A stretch of 64,000 nucleotides of DNA from JAPLKB01 sp964532465 (GCA_964532465.1 CAZHHX010000007.1:49576-113575), one strand, 5' to 3'; counted from the stretch's first letter, positions 54,628-63,749 are shown. Numbers and translations are program-made. Notes: generated from the letters alone by a model not told the origin.

Positions 54628-56613
54628 ATGTCAACTATTGACATTGGGAGCCGCATTTTGGCAGACAATGATTCTACGAAAAAATTCAAGACAATCCTTA
54701 TTGTCGACGATACTCCGGCAAACATCCAGATACTTGTCGAGGTCTTGAAGGACGAATATACGACAATTATAGCAACAAACGGCGACAAGGCCCTGCGTCT
54801 TGCCGCGAAAGAACATGCGCCGGACCTCATTCTTCTCGATGTCATGATGCCTGTTATGGATGGGTATGAAGCCTGCGCGAAACTGAAATCGGATAAAAAA
54901 ACCCGTGACATACCGGTTATCTTTGTAACAGCCAAAAGTGATGTAGAGGATGAACTAAAAGGTTTTGAACTTGGTGCAGTCGATTATATCACAAAACCCA
55001 TAAGCCCTCCCCTGGTGAAGGCAAGGGTCAAAACTCATCTTTCCCTCAAGCAGGCAAGGGAAGAGTTGGCAAAGCAGAATAAAGAATTGCTGGAGGCTGC
55101 GCGCCTTCGTGAAGATGTGGAAAACATAACCCGCCATGACCTGAAAGCGCCCCTCAACAGCATTATAAGCCTGCCCCAAATTATTCTCGAAGAGGGTATA
55201 ATCACCGGCGAATATGCCGAATATCTGAAAGTTATTGAAGAATCAGGCTACATGATGCTTCGGATGATCAACCTCTCTCTTGACCTCTTCAAGATGGAGC
55301 AGGGAATGTACCATTTCGAGCCATCTTCTGTAGATCTATTGAAAATGATAAAAAGGATTTTTTCAGAAAATAGAGGTCTGGCAGCATCCAAAAATATCGG
55401 CCTTGAGATATCGATTCATGATCCTTCGCAACAGGAACATGAAAATTTCCTTGTAGAGGGTGAAGAACTCCTCTGCTATTCCATGTTTTCAAATCTCATA
55501 AAAAATGCTGTTGAGGCATCACCTCAGAGTGAAACCATCAAAGTCAAAACCGTTTTTGCCGGCATGGAGGGGCATATCAGCATACACAACAGGGGCGTTG
55601 TGCCTGAGAAAATCCGTTCAACATTTTTTGAAAAATATGCAACCGCAGGAAAAAGCGGGGGAACCGGTCTGGGAACCTATTCGGCAAAGCTCATTGCCGA
55701 GACACAAAAAGGTTCCATCGGAATGATTACTTCCGAAGACCAGGGAACAATGATAACAGTCGTACTGCCCCTTGCCGCACAAAGAGAAACTTGTCAAAAT
55801 ACCCTGCCCGAAGTTAAAGAAAGGCATATACAAAATCTGTTCTCCCTGCTGCAACACATGACTGAACAAAAAATTCTTCTTGTCGATGACGAGTCCTTTA
55901 ACATCAGAATACTGGAAAAGTATCTTAAACACCCGAAGCTTGTCCTTGATTTTGCTGAAAACGGCAAGGATGCTTTTGAAAAACACCGTGATTTCATATA
56001 TGATTTCATTTTCATGGATGTAGAGATGCCTATCATGAACGGTATCGAAGCTGCGCGCTCCATCCGTAAATGGGAAGGGTCAGAAAAACAAAAGCCTGTA
56101 CCGATTATTGCCCTTTCAGGACATGACGATGAAAAAGCAAGGCAGAAGTGCCTGGAGGCAGGTTTTACGGATTACCTCATAAAACCCGCGAAGCAGGAAG
56201 ATCTTTTTAACATTTTATTACAAATCCCTGAAAAGCAGAACACCGCCCCTGATCTTCTTATTCCATCCCAGGATAGTACCTTCAAAAAAGATGGTTCATA
56301 TTCTGAAAAAGAGGACTATTATCTTGTTTTATTAGATCCTGATCTGGAGGAATTGATTCCGTCATTTCTTAAAAAAATGGAAACCAATATTAATGCATTG
56401 GAGGAGACTCTCCGCGATAACGATCTTGATGGAGCTAAGGCAGCAGCGCACAAGCTGAAAGGGAGTTTCAGTATCTACGGCTTCAGCATTATGAGCGGAA
56501 TATGTGCTGAAATAGAAAATTCGGTTAAGCTTGAAAACAAAGACAGCGCTTTGAAAAACCTTGATTCGTTGACAGATTACTTTACAAATGTCAGAATTGA
56601 GTATAAAAAATAA
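54628..56613 (+). CDS. Receiver - histidine kinase - receiver - HPt hybrid regulator
   Basis: A 661-residue cytoplasmic protein. REC1 (Asp71), coiled coil, HisKA with His170 in ITRHDLKAPLNSI, HATPase (about 270-385, SGGTGLGTYSAKLIA), REC2 (Asp464 in FMDVEMPIMNG) and HPt (His608 in AAHKLKGSFSIYG). The H-box RHDLKAPL belongs to a different kinase subgroup than the SHEIRTPM kinases upstream. It starts 26 bases after the porin and could receive phosphate through REC1 from the upstream kinases. Confidence 0.9.
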   Translation: MSTIDIGSRILADNDSTKKFKTILIVDDTPANIQILVEVLKDEYTTIIATNGDKALRLAAKEHAPDLILLDVMMPVMDGYEACAKLKSDKKTRDIPVIFVTAKSDVEDELKGFELGAVDYITKPISPPLVKARVKTHLSLKQAREELAKQNKELLEAARLREDVENITRHDLKAPLNSIISLPQIILEEGIITGEYAEYLKVIEESGYMMLRMINLSLDLFKMEQGMYHFEPSSVDLLKMIKRIFSENRGLAASKNIGLEISIHDPSQQEHENFLVEGEELLCYSMFSNLIKNAVEASPQSETIKVKTVFAGMEGHISIHNRGVVPEKIRSTFFEKYATAGKSGGTGLGTYSAKLIAETQKGSIGMITSEDQGTMITVVLPLAAQRETCQNTLPEVKERHIQNLFSLLQHMTEQKILLVDDESFNIRILEKYLKHPKLVLDFAENGKDAFEKHRDFIYDFIFMDVEMPIMNGIEAARSIRKWEGSEKQKPVPIIALSGHDDEKARQKCLEAGFTDYLIKPAKQEDLFNILLQIPEKQNTAPDLLIPSQDSTFKKDGSYSEKEDYYLVLLDPDLEELIPSFLKKMETNINALEETLRDNDLDGAKAAAHKLKGSFSIYGFSIMSGICAEIENSVKLENKDSALKNLDSLTDYFTNVRIEYKK

Positions 56614-56740
56614 TTTTCAGTACCAAAAGTTACATGAAAAGATTGGTTCACAGAATGAATATGTACAATCTTTTACAAAGAGAAGACAAGGGAACAAGAG
56701 AAAATAAATGAAAATGGAAAAACTCACCCCTTTATTTATT

Positions 56741-56772
56741 CCGGTTTCACATAAATGTATATGTGAAACCGG
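56741..56772. repeat. Perfect 13-base hairpin
   Basis: CCGGTTTCACATA (56741-56753) pairs perfectly with TATGTGAAACCGG (56760-56772) around a 6-base loop. It adjoins the left arm of dispersed repeat copy C. No T-run follows. Confidence 0.8.
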
Positions 56773-56925
56773 GTTGAGTGGGCAGCGACATGTCGGGGAT
56801 TTTGCAGATGTGGATGGGCTGCGAGATTTGCAGGCCGCAATCGTACTGAACGTACGATGGAGGATCGCAAGGCGAAGCAGACCGCCGCAGATCAAAATTT
56901 CCGACATGCCGCTGACCGACCAAGA
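56768..56925 (+). repeat. Dispersed palindromic repeat, copy C (most complete)
   Basis: The outer arms, about 56773-56803 and 56888-56925, form an imperfect inverted repeat (CATGTCGGGGATTTTG against CAAAATTTCCGACATG). An inner hairpin is ATCGTAC-TGAAC-GTACGAT (about 56839-56857). Copy A near 7966 and half-copy B near 13597 share most of it. Short translated frames cross it on both strands, but nucleotide symmetry is the better explanation. Confidence 0.75.
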
Positions 56926-57006
56926 GAAAGAGCTAAAAGATGCTCAAGAAACAAAACAACTTGGTGAAACTTTTTACAATACCTGAATTATTAAAAGGAG
57001 GAAATA

Positions 57007-57393
57007 ATGTCAGAACTGAAAAAAATTCTATGGGTTGACGATGATGACACCATTCTGGATGTGTTCAAGCTCAAACTTGAAAAAACAGGCAGATTTCAGG
57101 TCACTACTACAACAGATGGGAGCCGCATTATTGCCCTTGCGCAGGAAATAAAACCCGATATTATCGTAACAGACATTAAAATGCCCTTCGTTGATGGCGC
57201 GGATGTGGCAAACATGTTGAAAAAATCGGATACAACAAAGAATATCCCGCTCCTTTTTCTGTCATCATTAGTTCCAAAAAATGAAATGGATGCTACAGGA
57301 GGATTCATCGGCGGACGCCACATGGCCTCAAAAAGCGCGAGCGTTGAAGAAGTCATAGCCAAAATAGATTCCATGCTCAAAATCGTGAAGTAA
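57007..57393 (+). CDS. Stand-alone receiver-domain response regulator
   Basis: A 128-residue CheY/Spo0F-like protein. Acidic pocket in LWVDDDD, phospho-acceptor Asp56 in IIVTDIKMPFVDG, and Ser in LLFLSSLV; a Lys near ASKSASVEE takes the usual Lys role. It has no output domain, so it may shuttle phosphate between the kinases and HPt domains of the island. AAAGGAGG precedes the ATG. Its upstream region is repeat copy C. Confidence 0.88.
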   Translation: MSELKKILWVDDDDTILDVFKLKLEKTGRFQVTTTTDGSRIIALAQEIKPDIIVTDIKMPFVDGADVANMLKKSDTTKNIPLLFLSSLVPKNEMDATGGFIGGRHMASKSASVEEVIAKIDSMLKIVK

Positions 57394-57395
57394 AC

Positions 57396-57419
57396 AGCCC
57401 CGCTGCAATCAGCGGGGCT
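57396..57419 (+). terminator. Hairpin ending the signalling island
   Basis: A perfect 10-base GC-rich stem AGCCCCGCTG/CAGCGGGGCT with a 4-base loop lies 2 bases after the receiver stop. The T-run is absent, so termination may need Rho or be partial. Confidence 0.65.
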
Positions 57420-57560
57420 ATGAAGTTCCCTTACAAGAAGAAACCTGATTCCGGACATTGTTTCACATTTATTTTTCTCCCGGAAATCTTTATCTCATCC
57501 TCCGTTTAATGTCTTCCCAGTATTGACTTTTCCTCCTTAGATAGGCGATATTTTAGCCTG

Positions 57561-59603
57561 ATGAAAAAAGAAACTCAGAGACTAAATAAAATAAGAAACA
57601 TAGGAATCGCGGCGCATATAGATGCAGGGAAAACCACCGTATCGGAACGCATTCTATTTTATACCGGCAAAACTTATAAAATAGGAGAAGTCCATGAAGG
57701 TACAGCAACAATGGACTATCTTCCCCAGGAACAGGAGAGAGGCATTACGATTACTTCAGCCGTTACAACCTGTTATTGGGATGACCACGAGATTCAAATC
57801 ATAGACACGCCGGGCCATGTTGATTTCACCATTGAAGTTGAGCGTTCTCTCCGCGTGCTGGACGGCATGATTGCTGTTTTCTGCGGGGTTGGCGGTGTTG
57901 AAGCACAGTCGGAAACCGTCTGGCACCAGGCAGACAGATACAATGTCCCAAGGATTGCCTTTATTAATAAGCTCGACAGGGTCGGCGCCGACTATTTTAA
58001 CGTCATAGACATGATGATAGACAAGTTCGGAGCAAATCCGATTCCTCTGCAAATCCCCCTGGGCAAGGAAGATGGTTTTTTCGGCGTTGTCGATCTCATC
58101 GCCATGAAAGCTATCGTCTGGGATGAAGAAGACCTGGGGACCACTTACAATTATATAAAAATACCAGAGGAATATATAAACGCATCCATGGAATATCGCG
58201 AAAAACTCCTCGAAAAATTGTCGCTTCTTGATGATGAGTTTATGGAGTTATATCTGGAAGGACATGAAATAGAAGAGTCTGCCATACACAATACAATACG
58301 TAAAGCCGCAATTTCAATGAAATGCGTACCCGTTCTGTGCGGCGCGGCACTCAGGAATAAAGGTGTTCAGCCTCTTTTAGACGGGATAATCCGCTATCTG
58401 CCTTCTCCCCTTGATGTCCCGCCTGTTCATGGCAAAAATCCCGAAACCGGCGAAATTGAGACAAGACAGACAAGCAGCGATGAGGATTTATCCGCCCTTG
58501 CCTTTAAGGTCGTCATGGAAGAAGGCAGAAAACTTACCTATATAAGAATATACTCCGGTGAGATAAAAGTCGGAGAGGATGTTTTTAATGTAAATTTAGG
58601 AAAGAAGGAAAAGATTTCGAGAATATTTAAAATTCACGCGAACCACAAAGACAGGGTAAATGAAGCAAGCACCGGCGCCATAGTAGGCATTGTCGGGCTG
58701 AAAGAAACATCGACTGGCCACACACTGACAAAAACGAAACCCATACTCCTCGAATCAATTGAGATGTATCAGCCTGTCATTTCCATTGCCGTTGAACCGC
58801 GAAAAAACGCGGATCAGGAAAAGCTCAACCAGATACTCCAGAGAATATCCGAGGAAGATCCTACGTTTATCATTAAAACTGATGAAAACGCGTATCAGAC
58901 GGTTGTTTCCGGCATGGGAGAACTCCACCTTGATGTTGTTATGCGTAGAATCAAGGAAGAGTTCGGCATTGAACTCCAGGTAGGAAAACCGCAGGTTGTA
59001 TATAAGGAAACCATTGAAGCATCCGCCTCTATAGAACATACATTTGAAAAAACGGTAAACAGCTTACTCTGTAAAGGATCAGTATCATTGAGTGTAATGC
59101 CTAACACACGAGGAGAGGGCATTGTCACTATCTCGAATATTTCCGAGGAACACCCTGCCTTTCCATACATTATCGCCATCGAAGAAGGCATTGCTGAATC
59201 ATCCAATGTAGGTATTGTTAAAGGCTTTCCCTTGACTGACATCAAAGTGGAAATAAAGGACGCGTCATTCAATAACCCGGATTTTGCCCGCCTTACCCTG
59301 AAAATGGCGGCATACGAAGGATTTAGAAAGGCATGTAACGACGCAAGCCCCGAACTTCTCCTTCCCATTATGTCTCTTGCCGTAACAGTGCCGAATGAAT
59401 TCCTCGGTGAGGTTATCGGTGATTTGAATGCAAGAAAATGCCAGATTGTAAATTTGTTGACAAAAGACAAGATTACCGTAATCCAGGCAAACGCGCCGTT
59501 AACAAAAATGTTCGGCTATTCCACTGATGTTCGGTCGCTTTCGCAAGGAAGGGCATCCTTTGCCATGTATTTCTCCCACTACGACAGAGTAGAAAATGGA
59601 TAG
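57561..59603 (+). CDS. fusA: Elongation factor G (EF-G paralogue)
   Basis: A 680-residue translational GTPase. G1 AHIDAGKT (18-25), GITITSA, DTPGHVDF, NKLDRVGAD, then domains II-V with EPRKNADQEKLNQIL and GMGELHLDV. It catalyses ribosomal translocation, or recycling if it is the EF-G2 type. Genes for S12, S7 and EF-Tu are not adjacent, so it may be an additional copy outside the str operon. No strong ribosome site is visible before ATG 57561. birA overlaps its end by 8 bases. Confidence 0.93.
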   Translation: MKKETQRLNKIRNIGIAAHIDAGKTTVSERILFYTGKTYKIGEVHEGTATMDYLPQEQERGITITSAVTTCYWDDHEIQIIDTPGHVDFTIEVERSLRVLDGMIAVFCGVGGVEAQSETVWHQADRYNVPRIAFINKLDRVGADYFNVIDMMIDKFGANPIPLQIPLGKEDGFFGVVDLIAMKAIVWDEEDLGTTYNYIKIPEEYINASMEYREKLLEKLSLLDDEFMELYLEGHEIEESAIHNTIRKAAISMKCVPVLCGAALRNKGVQPLLDGIIRYLPSPLDVPPVHGKNPETGEIETRQTSSDEDLSALAFKVVMEEGRKLTYIRIYSGEIKVGEDVFNVNLGKKEKISRIFKIHANHKDRVNEASTGAIVGIVGLKETSTGHTLTKTKPILLESIEMYQPVISIAVEPRKNADQEKLNQILQRISEEDPTFIIKTDENAYQTVVSGMGELHLDVVMRRIKEEFGIELQVGKPQVVYKETIEASASIEHTFEKTVNSLLCKGSVSLSVMPNTRGEGIVTISNISEEHPAFPYIIAIEEGIAESSNVGIVKGFPLTDIKVEIKDASFNNPDFARLTLKMAAYEGFRKACNDASPELLLPIMSLAVTVPNEFLGEVIGDLNARKCQIVNLLTKDKITVIQANAPLTKMFGYSTDVRSLSQGRASFAMYFSHYDRVENG

Positions 59604-60561
59604 AATCAGAGATATACTGACCTTTTTACGAGAAAAACAGGACTACGTTTCCGGAGATTTTATTTCCGCAGAGCTTGGCATATCAAGAACAGCCATCTGG
59701 AAATATATGCACCAGCTTGAGCGGCTCGGATATGATATTGCAAAATTAAAAGGCAGAGGATACAAGCTTATTAAAACACCTGATAAACTGTATACCTGGG
59801 AAATAGACAGGTACCTGAACACAGACTTTATCGGAAAAGAGATAACATATAAAGATACCGTTGATTCAACAAATTCATACGCGTTCAAACTCGCCCTTGA
59901 TGGCGCTTCCGAAGGAACATGCGTTCTTGCCGACGCGCAGAGGGCGGGCAGAGGGCGATTGAACAGGGTCTGGTTTTCACCTGCCGGAGAAAATCTGTAT
60001 CTGTCAATAATACTTAAACCGCATGTCCATCCTTCGAATGTATATCCCATAACATTCATTTCCTCTCTTGCTGTTTATGACACCGTTGAAGCAATAACAG
60101 GCATAAAACCGACGCTTAAATGGCCTAATGATCTGCTTATCAACGGGAAAAAGATATGCGGCACGCTGCTTGAGCTTTCCACAGAGGCCGACATGGTAAG
60201 ATTTGTTGTCGTCGGCATCGGATTGGATATAAATATGAAGGAAAAGGAAATAAGTGAGGAGATTGATCAAAAGGCAACATCACTCTTCATTGAAACAAAA
60301 AATCTATTTGAAAGAGCTCGTGTATGTGGTATTCTGCTCTCAAATCTTGAGAAATATTACCTTCTTTTCAAAAAGAACGGTGAAAACAAGGTTTGTCGTA
60401 TCTGGGAAGACCGATCGTGCATAAAAGGTAAATATCTTGAGATTAACCAGATGGGCCGGTCATACAAAGGCATCTCCGAAGGCATAGATGATAAAGGGGC
60501 CCTACTCCTCAATGTGGACGGGGAGATAAAAAATATAATTGCAGGCGATGTAGTTTTTTAG
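59596..60561 (+). CDS. birA: Biotin-[acetyl-CoA-carboxylase] ligase and repressor
   Basis: A 321-residue protein. An N-terminal winged-helix domain (1-62, LGISRTAIWKYMHQLERLGY) is followed by the ligase core with AGRGRLNRVWFSPAGENLY and LKWPNDLLINGKKICG, and a C-terminal SH3-like domain. It makes biotinyl-AMP and biotinylates carboxylase carriers; the DNA-binding domain suggests it also represses biotin genes. The start overlaps fusA. Confidence 0.95.
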   Translation: MDRIRDILTFLREKQDYVSGDFISAELGISRTAIWKYMHQLERLGYDIAKLKGRGYKLIKTPDKLYTWEIDRYLNTDFIGKEITYKDTVDSTNSYAFKLALDGASEGTCVLADAQRAGRGRLNRVWFSPAGENLYLSIILKPHVHPSNVYPITFISSLAVYDTVEAITGIKPTLKWPNDLLINGKKICGTLLELSTEADMVRFVVVGIGLDINMKEKEISEEIDQKATSLFIETKNLFERARVCGILLSNLEKYYLLFKKNGENKVCRIWEDRSCIKGKYLEINQMGRSYKGISEGIDDKGALLLNVDGEIKNIIAGDVVF

Positions 60562-60588
60562 GATTTCCTGAATTCTGATTCTGATAAA

Positions 60589-60616
60589 TTGCGAATGTTG
60601 AGTTGTGAATTATACA
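60589..60616 (+). promoter_or_regulatory. Possible promoter for coaX
   Basis: TTGCGA (60589-60594) and TATACA (60611-60616) with a 16-base spacer lie in the birA-coaX gap. The predicted leader would be very short (about 14 bases). Confidence 0.33.
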
Positions 60617-60636
60617 TAAATCATGAGGTATAAGAA

Positions 60637-61419
60637 ATGCTTTTAGTTATTGATATTGGAAATACAAATATAGTTTTCGGGGTATATGACAGTAATAAAT
60701 TAGTGAACCACTGGAGGTTAAGCACTGTTTCTCACAAGACAGTTGACGAATATGCCATACTTATCAATAGTCTGCTGATCATTGAAAAGATAAAGCCGGG
60801 CGAGATACACAGCGCCATTATATCCTGTGTTGTACCGCCTCTTCTCATTCCTTTTGAAATTTTCTGCAGAAGATATATAAAGATCAAGCCCCTGGTCATA
60901 GGCCCCGGCATTAAGACAGGAATGCCCATACTCTACGAAAATCCCCAGGAAGTAGGAGCTGACAGGATTGTGAACGCAGTCGCAGGCTATGATAAACACA
61001 AAACCGCTCTTATTGTTGTAGACTTCGGAACTGCAACAACCTTCGATTATATAACTCCGAAGGGAGAGTACGCAGGCGGAGCTATTGTGCCGGGCATCAT
61101 GATTTCCCTTGAAGCCCTTTTTGAGAGAGCCGCAAAGCTACCGAGAGTAGAATTAATAAGGCCGAAGAGCGTTATCGGGAAAAATACCGTGCACGCCATG
61201 CAATCAGGCATAACCTACGGATACGTGAGTCTTGTGGACGGCATTATAAAGAAGATACAGGAAGAGGTTAAAACAGATCCCTATGTCATCGCTACCGGAG
61301 GATTAGCCAACCTCATTTATAAAGATTCAGACTCCATTGATGAAGTAGACGAATTCCTTACACTGAAGGGGCTGAAGATTCTCTACGAGAGAAACAAGGA
61401 TTTACATAAGTTCAAATAA
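60637..61419 (+). CDS. coaX: Type III pantothenate kinase
   Basis: A 260-residue ASKHA-fold kinase. Phosphate loop DIGNTNIVFGVYD at the N-terminus, GADRIVNAVAGY, VDFGTATTFDYI and GGAIVPGIMISLEAL are all present. It phosphorylates pantothenate in the first step of CoA synthesis. GAGGT precedes ATG 60637, and the gene ends at a strong terminator. Confidence 0.96.
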   Translation: MLLVIDIGNTNIVFGVYDSNKLVNHWRLSTVSHKTVDEYAILINSLLIIEKIKPGEIHSAIISCVVPPLLIPFEIFCRRYIKIKPLVIGPGIKTGMPILYENPQEVGADRIVNAVAGYDKHKTALIVVDFGTATTFDYITPKGEYAGGAIVPGIMISLEALFERAAKLPRVELIRPKSVIGKNTVHAMQSGITYGYVSLVDGIIKKIQEEVKTDPYVIATGGLANLIYKDSDSIDEVDEFLTLKGLKILYERNKDLHKFK

Positions 61420-61420
61420 C

Positions 61421-61458
61421 AACTGTCCTGCCGCATATCCTGCTGCAGGACAGTTTTG
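61421..61458 (+). terminator. Intrinsic terminator after coaX
   Basis: An 11-base perfect stem AACTGTCCTGC/GCAGGACAGTT (61421-61431 with 61445-61455) is followed by TTT. It lies between convergent coaX and lgt. Confidence 0.85.
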
Positions 61459-61481
61459 AAAAACCCTTCAAATCTTACTCC

Positions 61482-62267
61482 TCAATTTTTACAATATTTT
61501 GGAAGATAGAAATACTTGAGAAAAAGGCCTGCAAGCAACATAGCGCCGCTCAATATCTGTCCCATAGTTACTATACCCAGTATATAGCCTACCTGCAAAT
61601 CAGGCTCACGAAAAAATTCACAGAAAAATCTGAAAACACCGTACAGCATCAGGAAGAGCGCGAAGACATCGCCTTCCCTTTTCTTCCTCTCTTTATAGAG
61701 CCAGAGAACAATAAAGAGGACAAACCCCTCGAAAAATGCCTCATACAGTTGCGAAGGGTGTCTCGGAAAGTTGCCTCCCTGGGGGAATATCATTGCCCAG
61801 GGCATGTCGGAAGGTTTTCCGAAGAGTTCGCCGTTAATGAAATTGCCGAGCCTGCCAAAGAATAAGCCCAAAGGAGCAGTTGGTGTGATAAGGTCCAGCA
61901 TAGTAAGAAAATCAAGGCTTTTTCTCCTGACAACAATATAACCTGCAACAAATGTCCCAATAAGTCCTCCGTGAAAAGACATGCCTCCATGCCACAGGAC
62001 AAAAACCTCAAGAGGATTTTCAAGATAGAAGGATAAATTATAAAAGCATATATACCCCAGCCGCGCTCCGATGATAAGACCGAGAATTAAATAAAAATAC
62101 AGGTCATCAACCTGTGTCCTCTCTATTTTCAATGCCCTCTTCTTTATCTGGTGAACAACAAGCAGGTATGAAGAAACAAAACCGAAAATATACATGAGGC
62201 CGTACCATCGCACCGCAAGGGGGCCGAATTTTATCAGTATGGGATCAATTTTTGGATATTGAATCAT
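61482..62267 (-). CDS. lgt: Prolipoprotein diacylglyceryl transferase
   Basis: A 261-residue membrane protein with about seven helices. Signature GRLGNFINGELFG near residue 136, preceded by HGGMSFHGGLIG, and the conserved MPWAMIFPQGGNFPRHPSQLYEA. It moves diacylglycerol from phosphatidylglycerol to lipobox Cys, which the lipoprotein at 7318 would need. Single gene convergent with coaX. Confidence 0.96.
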   Translation of the reverse strand: MIQYPKIDPILIKFGPLAVRWYGLMYIFGFVSSYLLVVHQIKKRALKIERTQVDDLYFYLILGLIIGARLGYICFYNLSFYLENPLEVFVLWHGGMSFHGGLIGTFVAGYIVVRRKSLDFLTMLDLITPTAPLGLFFGRLGNFINGELFGKPSDMPWAMIFPQGGNFPRHPSQLYEAFFEGFVLFIVLWLYKERKKREGDVFALFLMLYGVFRFFCEFFREPDLQVGYILGIVTMGQILSGAMLLAGLFLKYFYLPKYCKN

Positions 62268-62285
62268 TGCGCAAACTCCTGTCTA

Positions 62286-62412
62286 ATTCCAATTCTAAAT
62301 CAAAGCGCTATCTTCGTTGGCTTCGTCATCAGTCTCCTCGACGTACTGTAAAGTACGCCTACGTCGCTTCTTCCTTGCCGCCTCGATTTCATCCTTGATT
62401 TAGAATTGGAAT
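62286..62412. repeat. 127-base element with perfect 18-base terminal inverted repeats
   Basis: ATTCCAATTCTAAATCAA (62286-62303) is perfectly inverted at 62395-62412. An inner palindrome CGTACTGTAAAGTACG (about 62342-62357) lies near the centre, with partly complementary flanks between. There is no coding potential. It resembles an intergenic palindromic repeat or a miniature inverted-repeat element; no target-site duplication is obvious. Confidence 0.82.
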
Positions 62413-62470
62413 AATATTCAAGGTTCAATGTTCTTTGAAACCCGAACGCCGAACAATCTTTTTTTATTGT

Positions 62471-63088
62471 CTATATTCCATTCTCTTTCAGCATCTGCCA
62501 CAAACCGTCAGCATCCCGGAAAACCATTCCGTTGATGCCGAAACCCTTTGCGGCTTCCACGTATCTCTCAATATCATCAATATAAAAAACTTCGCTTCTA
62601 TCAACATCCATCTTTTCAAAAATCACATCATAGATTCTTTTCTCAGGCTTCTTTACACCCACCTTGTAAGAAAGAATCCATTCGTCCATTGTATGAACAA
62701 TAGGATAGGTCTCAGTAACATAATTGAAATGAAGCTCGTTTGTGTCACTCAGCAAATAAACAGGGTAACCTTTGGATTCCAGATACAGCACAGCATCACT
62801 TACCTGGAGGTTCTCATGGAAAATAGGATTCCATATTTTTTTGAACTCTTCAAAATCTATGGCAAGTTTGTAGTGATCCCTTAATCCAATAAAAAATTCA
62901 AGGGAAGACATATTGCCTGTTTCATAGATATTTGCAATCCCCTTTTCCCTGTCAAAGAGGAATTTAAAAATATCATCCGACGATATTGCCGATTTTTTTT
63001 CCGATTTTTCATAAAGTTTTACTGCAATCTGCCTGTGCTCGAAGGGCAGAATAACATTGCCAAGGTCAAAGACAAAAAGTTTTATCAT
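62471..63088 (-). CDS. HAD-family phosphatase (YihX-like)
   Basis: A 205-residue protein. Motif I FDLGNVILPF with nucleophile Asp8, motif II LLSDTNELH, Lys in SYKVGVKKPEKRIY and motif III FYIDDIERYVEAA. The FDLGNV form and LSDTNELHF order are like E. coli YihX, a sugar-phosphate phosphatase; the true substrate is unknown. I chose ATG 63088 because AGGAAAGG lies upstream. It overlaps the upstream gene by 23 bases, so the two are coupled. Confidence 0.87.
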   Translation of the reverse strand: MIKLFVFDLGNVILPFEHRQIAVKLYEKSEKKSAISSDDIFKFLFDREKGIANIYETGNMSSLEFFIGLRDHYKLAIDFEEFKKIWNPIFHENLQVSDAVLYLESKGYPVYLLSDTNELHFNYVTETYPIVHTMDEWILSYKVGVKKPEKRIYDVIFEKMDVDRSEVFYIDDIERYVEAAKGFGINGMVFRDADGLWQMLKENGI

Positions 63089-63749
63089 AGAAAAACGCCT
63101 TTCCTGGATTAAATCGGGCATAGAGCCCGTATGGGTCCTGGAGGTGCTGCCACCCGCACACATGAAGAAATCTTTTATTTTTATAATGTTTCATTAATTC
63201 TGAAATCCTGCTGCTTACATATTTGTCCCTGATATACATTTCGTCAGTATAAGGGAAAACCTTAATTCCTTTTTCAAAAAAAAGTCTCGCGGCAGCCTTC
63301 TCGTTACCAACCCCAATCCCGGCTTCCCCGTAAAGGAGCTGCCGTATATTGTTTTCTTCAAATAATTCATCAATCTGCTGAAGCTTGAGATAAGAAAAAC
63401 TGTCCATGTCTACAAGATACAGCAAAGCATTGTGTTCTTCGGCATACATGGTTGCAACCTCATATTCATAAGGCATGTTGATATAAGCAATAAGCCGGGA
63501 GAGTCCGTCCTTATTGCAGGGCTCATTTTCAGCCCTTATTTTATCCAGGACTTCCTCGAGTTTTCTTTTGTATTCCATGCCTCTCTCTTTTCTGAATGAC
63601 AGGCCATAGTTGGAAAACTCCAGAGTTATTACTTCAGGCGCAATATTTGAAAGCCATTCATTGAGCAATTCACCGCCCCTGTCATCCCGGTGAATTACGC
63701 CCAGGATAAAAAGTCTGTTTGTGTTATCTTCGGAATATGCCTGCGCCAC
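63066..63749 (-). CDS. TraB/TIKI-superfamily-like protein of unknown function
   Basis: A 227-residue soluble protein. It starts near LFILGVIHRDDRGGELLNEW with PEVITLEFSNYGLSFR, and ends with YIRDKYVSSRISELM and RFLHVCGWQHLQDPYGLYAR. A His and acidic residue near the start, a Glu, an Arg-Asp with an early helix and a late GxxHL form the pattern of the TraB/PrgY/GumN (TIKI) superfamily. The match is by motif order only. It is upstream of and overlaps the HAD gene. Confidence 0.55.
   Translation of the reverse strand: MAQAYSEDNTNRLFILGVIHRDDRGGELLNEWLSNIAPEVITLEFSNYGLSFRKERGMEYKRKLEEVLDKIRAENEPCNKDGLSRLIAYINMPYEYEVATMYAEEHNALLYLVDMDSFSYLKLQQIDELFEENNIRQLLYGEAGIGVGNEKAAARLFFEKGIKVFPYTDEMYIRDKYVSSRISELMKHYKNKRFLHVCGWQHLQDPYGLYARFNPGKAFFYDKTFCL

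Noticed and set aside
56708..56986. A 92-residue frame through repeat copy C
   Set aside because: The similar peptide RSRPPQIKI in copy B is explained by nucleotide repeat identity; the arms are inverted repeats and copy A breaks the frame.
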